This document shows positions 13,831 to 14,656 of a stretch of DNA of 14,656 bases, piece by piece. Source of the DNA: Pseudobdellovibrionaceae bacterium (GTDB taxonomy: Bacteria > Bdellovibrionota > Bdellovibrionia > Bdellovibrionales > Bdellovibrionaceae); NCBI GenBank assembly GCA_947374445.1, contig CANCBY010000043.1, positions 1 to 14,656 on the forward strand, in the 5' to 3' direction. Under the pieces are notes generated by a model, which was given only the letters and a program-made list of their open reading frames with translations, had not been told where the DNA came from and ran no database searches. A program made the translations under genes and the position numbers. How positions within the stretch are numbered: the stretch's first letter is position 1; each line of letters starts with the position of its first letter.

Positions 13831-14656
13831 GGAAATTTCTCGCAAAGTGATTTCACATCGGCGTGGATCTTATTCTTTAGATTCATATTTTCAGGATCAT
13901 TCAGAACTTGTGAGATCCATTTTCCGATCTGCTTCATCTCGCTAGCGCCCATTCCTCGAGTAGTCAAAGCAGGAGTTCCGATGCGCACACCGCTTGTCAC
14001 AAAAGGACTGCGCTTTTCATTAGGCACCGTGTTTTTGTTCACAGTGATACCGGCCTGGTCGAGCGATATCTCCGCTTGCTTGCCAGTCACTTCGCGAGAA
14101 GAGAGGTCTAGCAGCATCAAATGATTTTCAGTGCCGCCTGTGACAAGATTAAAGCCTTCACCCAGCAAAGTCTCGGCAAGCGCCTTGGCATTGCTCACAA
14201 CATTTTGCGAGTAAACTTTAAATTGTGGTTGAAGTGCTTCGCCAAAAGCAACAGCCTTCGCTGCGATCACGTGTTCAAGAGGTCCGCCTTGAATTCCAGG
14301 AAATATTTTAGAATTCATTTTCTTCATGTTTTCTTCAGAATTTGTGAGAATCAAACCACCGCGTGGTCCGCGCAAAGTTTTGTGGGTGGTGGTTGTCACA
14401 TAGTCCGCATAAGGAAATGGACTTGGATGAATTCCCGCAGCCACAAGTCCTGCAAAATGAGCCATGTCCACAAGCAACAAAGCGCCAACTTCGTCAGCGA
14501 TGTCTCTGAATTTTTTAAAATCAAGTTCTCGCGGATAAGCGCTGTAGCCCGCGATTAAAAGTTTTGGCTTGTGCTCGATCGCAGATTTGCGAATTGTTTC
14601 GTAATTCAATCGCCCGGTCTCAGGATCAAGTTTGTACGAAGTCGCTTTGAACAAGA
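13818..14656 (-). CDS. glyA: Serine hydroxymethyltransferase, 5' end outside window
   Basis: PLP enzyme that converts serine and tetrahydrofolate to glycine and methylene-tetrahydrofolate. 278 C-terminal codons are visible. PLP-binding landmarks: VDMAHFAGLVAAG (62-74 of the fragment; D63, H66), the Schiff-base lysine K92 in VTTTTHKTLRGPRGG (86-100), FPGIQGGPLEHV (118-129), VTGGTENHL (166-174), SPFVTSGVRIGTPALTTRG (216-234). The frame is open to the window edge. The TTG at 14654 is an internal Leu codon, not a start: about 135-140 N-terminal residues are missing relative to the 417-residue E. coli enzyme. Confidence 0.98.
   Translation of the reverse strand, partial: LFKATSYKLDPETGRLNYETIRKSAIEHKPKLLIAGYSAYPRELDFKKFRDIADEVGALLLVDMAHFAGLVAAGIHPSPFPYADYVTTTTHKTLRGPRGGLILTNSEENMKKMNSKIFPGIQGGPLEHVIAAKAVAFGEALQPQFKVYSQNVVSNAKALAETLLGEGFNLVTGGTENHLMLLDLSSREVTGKQAEISLDQAGITVNKNTVPNEKRSPFVTSGVRIGTPALTTRGMGASEMKQIGKWISQVLNDPENMNLKNKIHADVKSLCEKFPLNF

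Noticed and set aside
14652..14654. TTG at 14654 as a glyA start
   Set aside because: The frame continues to the window edge and the residues match the middle of SHMT, so this is an internal Leu.

Overview
The window reads as chromosomal backbone of a moderately AT-rich Gram-negative bacterium. The genes indicate an outer membrane (a beta-barrel porin-like protein, a lipoprotein LytM-type peptidase) and a c-di-GMP/response-regulator cluster with a PilZ protein. The style of the proteins (GYF-like domains joined to PilZ, degenerate receivers with long disordered linkers, a lon-patatin pair) suggests Bdellovibrionota or a related predatory or former deltaproteobacterial lineage. That placement is an inference from protein style, not from a marker gene. 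There is no sign of phage, insertion sequences, CRISPR or recent transfer; the window is gene-dense with mostly short spacers.

Layout, left to right. (1) 1-1787, minus: nrdA, class I ribonucleotide reductase large subunit, cut off at its C-terminus. (2) 1788-2308: a 521-base gene-free stretch that holds a near-consensus NrdR box and a strongly folded segment, probably the nrdA control region. (3) 2309-4103: two divergent genes whose ATG codons share two bases at a CCATGG site. One is a TIGR01212-type radical SAM enzyme (the family of B. subtilis YtqA/MnmL and E. coli YhcC). The other is a stand-alone MnmC-type methyltransferase (MnmD). Together they could carry out the last steps of mnm5(s2)U wobble-base synthesis in tRNA without the MnmC oxidase domain. 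(4) 4086-7304, minus: a tight operon of a single-domain response regulator, a degenerate receiver protein with a long disordered linker, and a double GYF-like/PilZ protein. (5) 7450-10999, minus: lon protease followed 25 bases later by a patatin-like phospholipase. (6) 11150-11788, plus: a DedA-family membrane protein, ending at a perfect bidirectional terminator shared with (7) 11872-12807, minus, an outer-membrane beta-barrel protein. (8) 13043-13678, minus: a lipoprotein M23 (LytM) endopeptidase. (9) 13818-14656, minus: glyA, lacking its N-terminus at the window edge.

Functional links: nrdA and glyA both serve nucleotide and one-carbon supply but are far apart here. The response-regulator operon is the most likely signalling unit. 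Lon and the patatin share a transcript layout. Three starts (GTG for the regulator, GTG for the barrel protein, internal ATG for the patatin) are set by strong Shine-Dalgarno sequences. The most unusual items are the radical SAM/MnmD pair, the folded and NrdR-marked nrdA leader, and the degenerate-receiver/PilZ operon.
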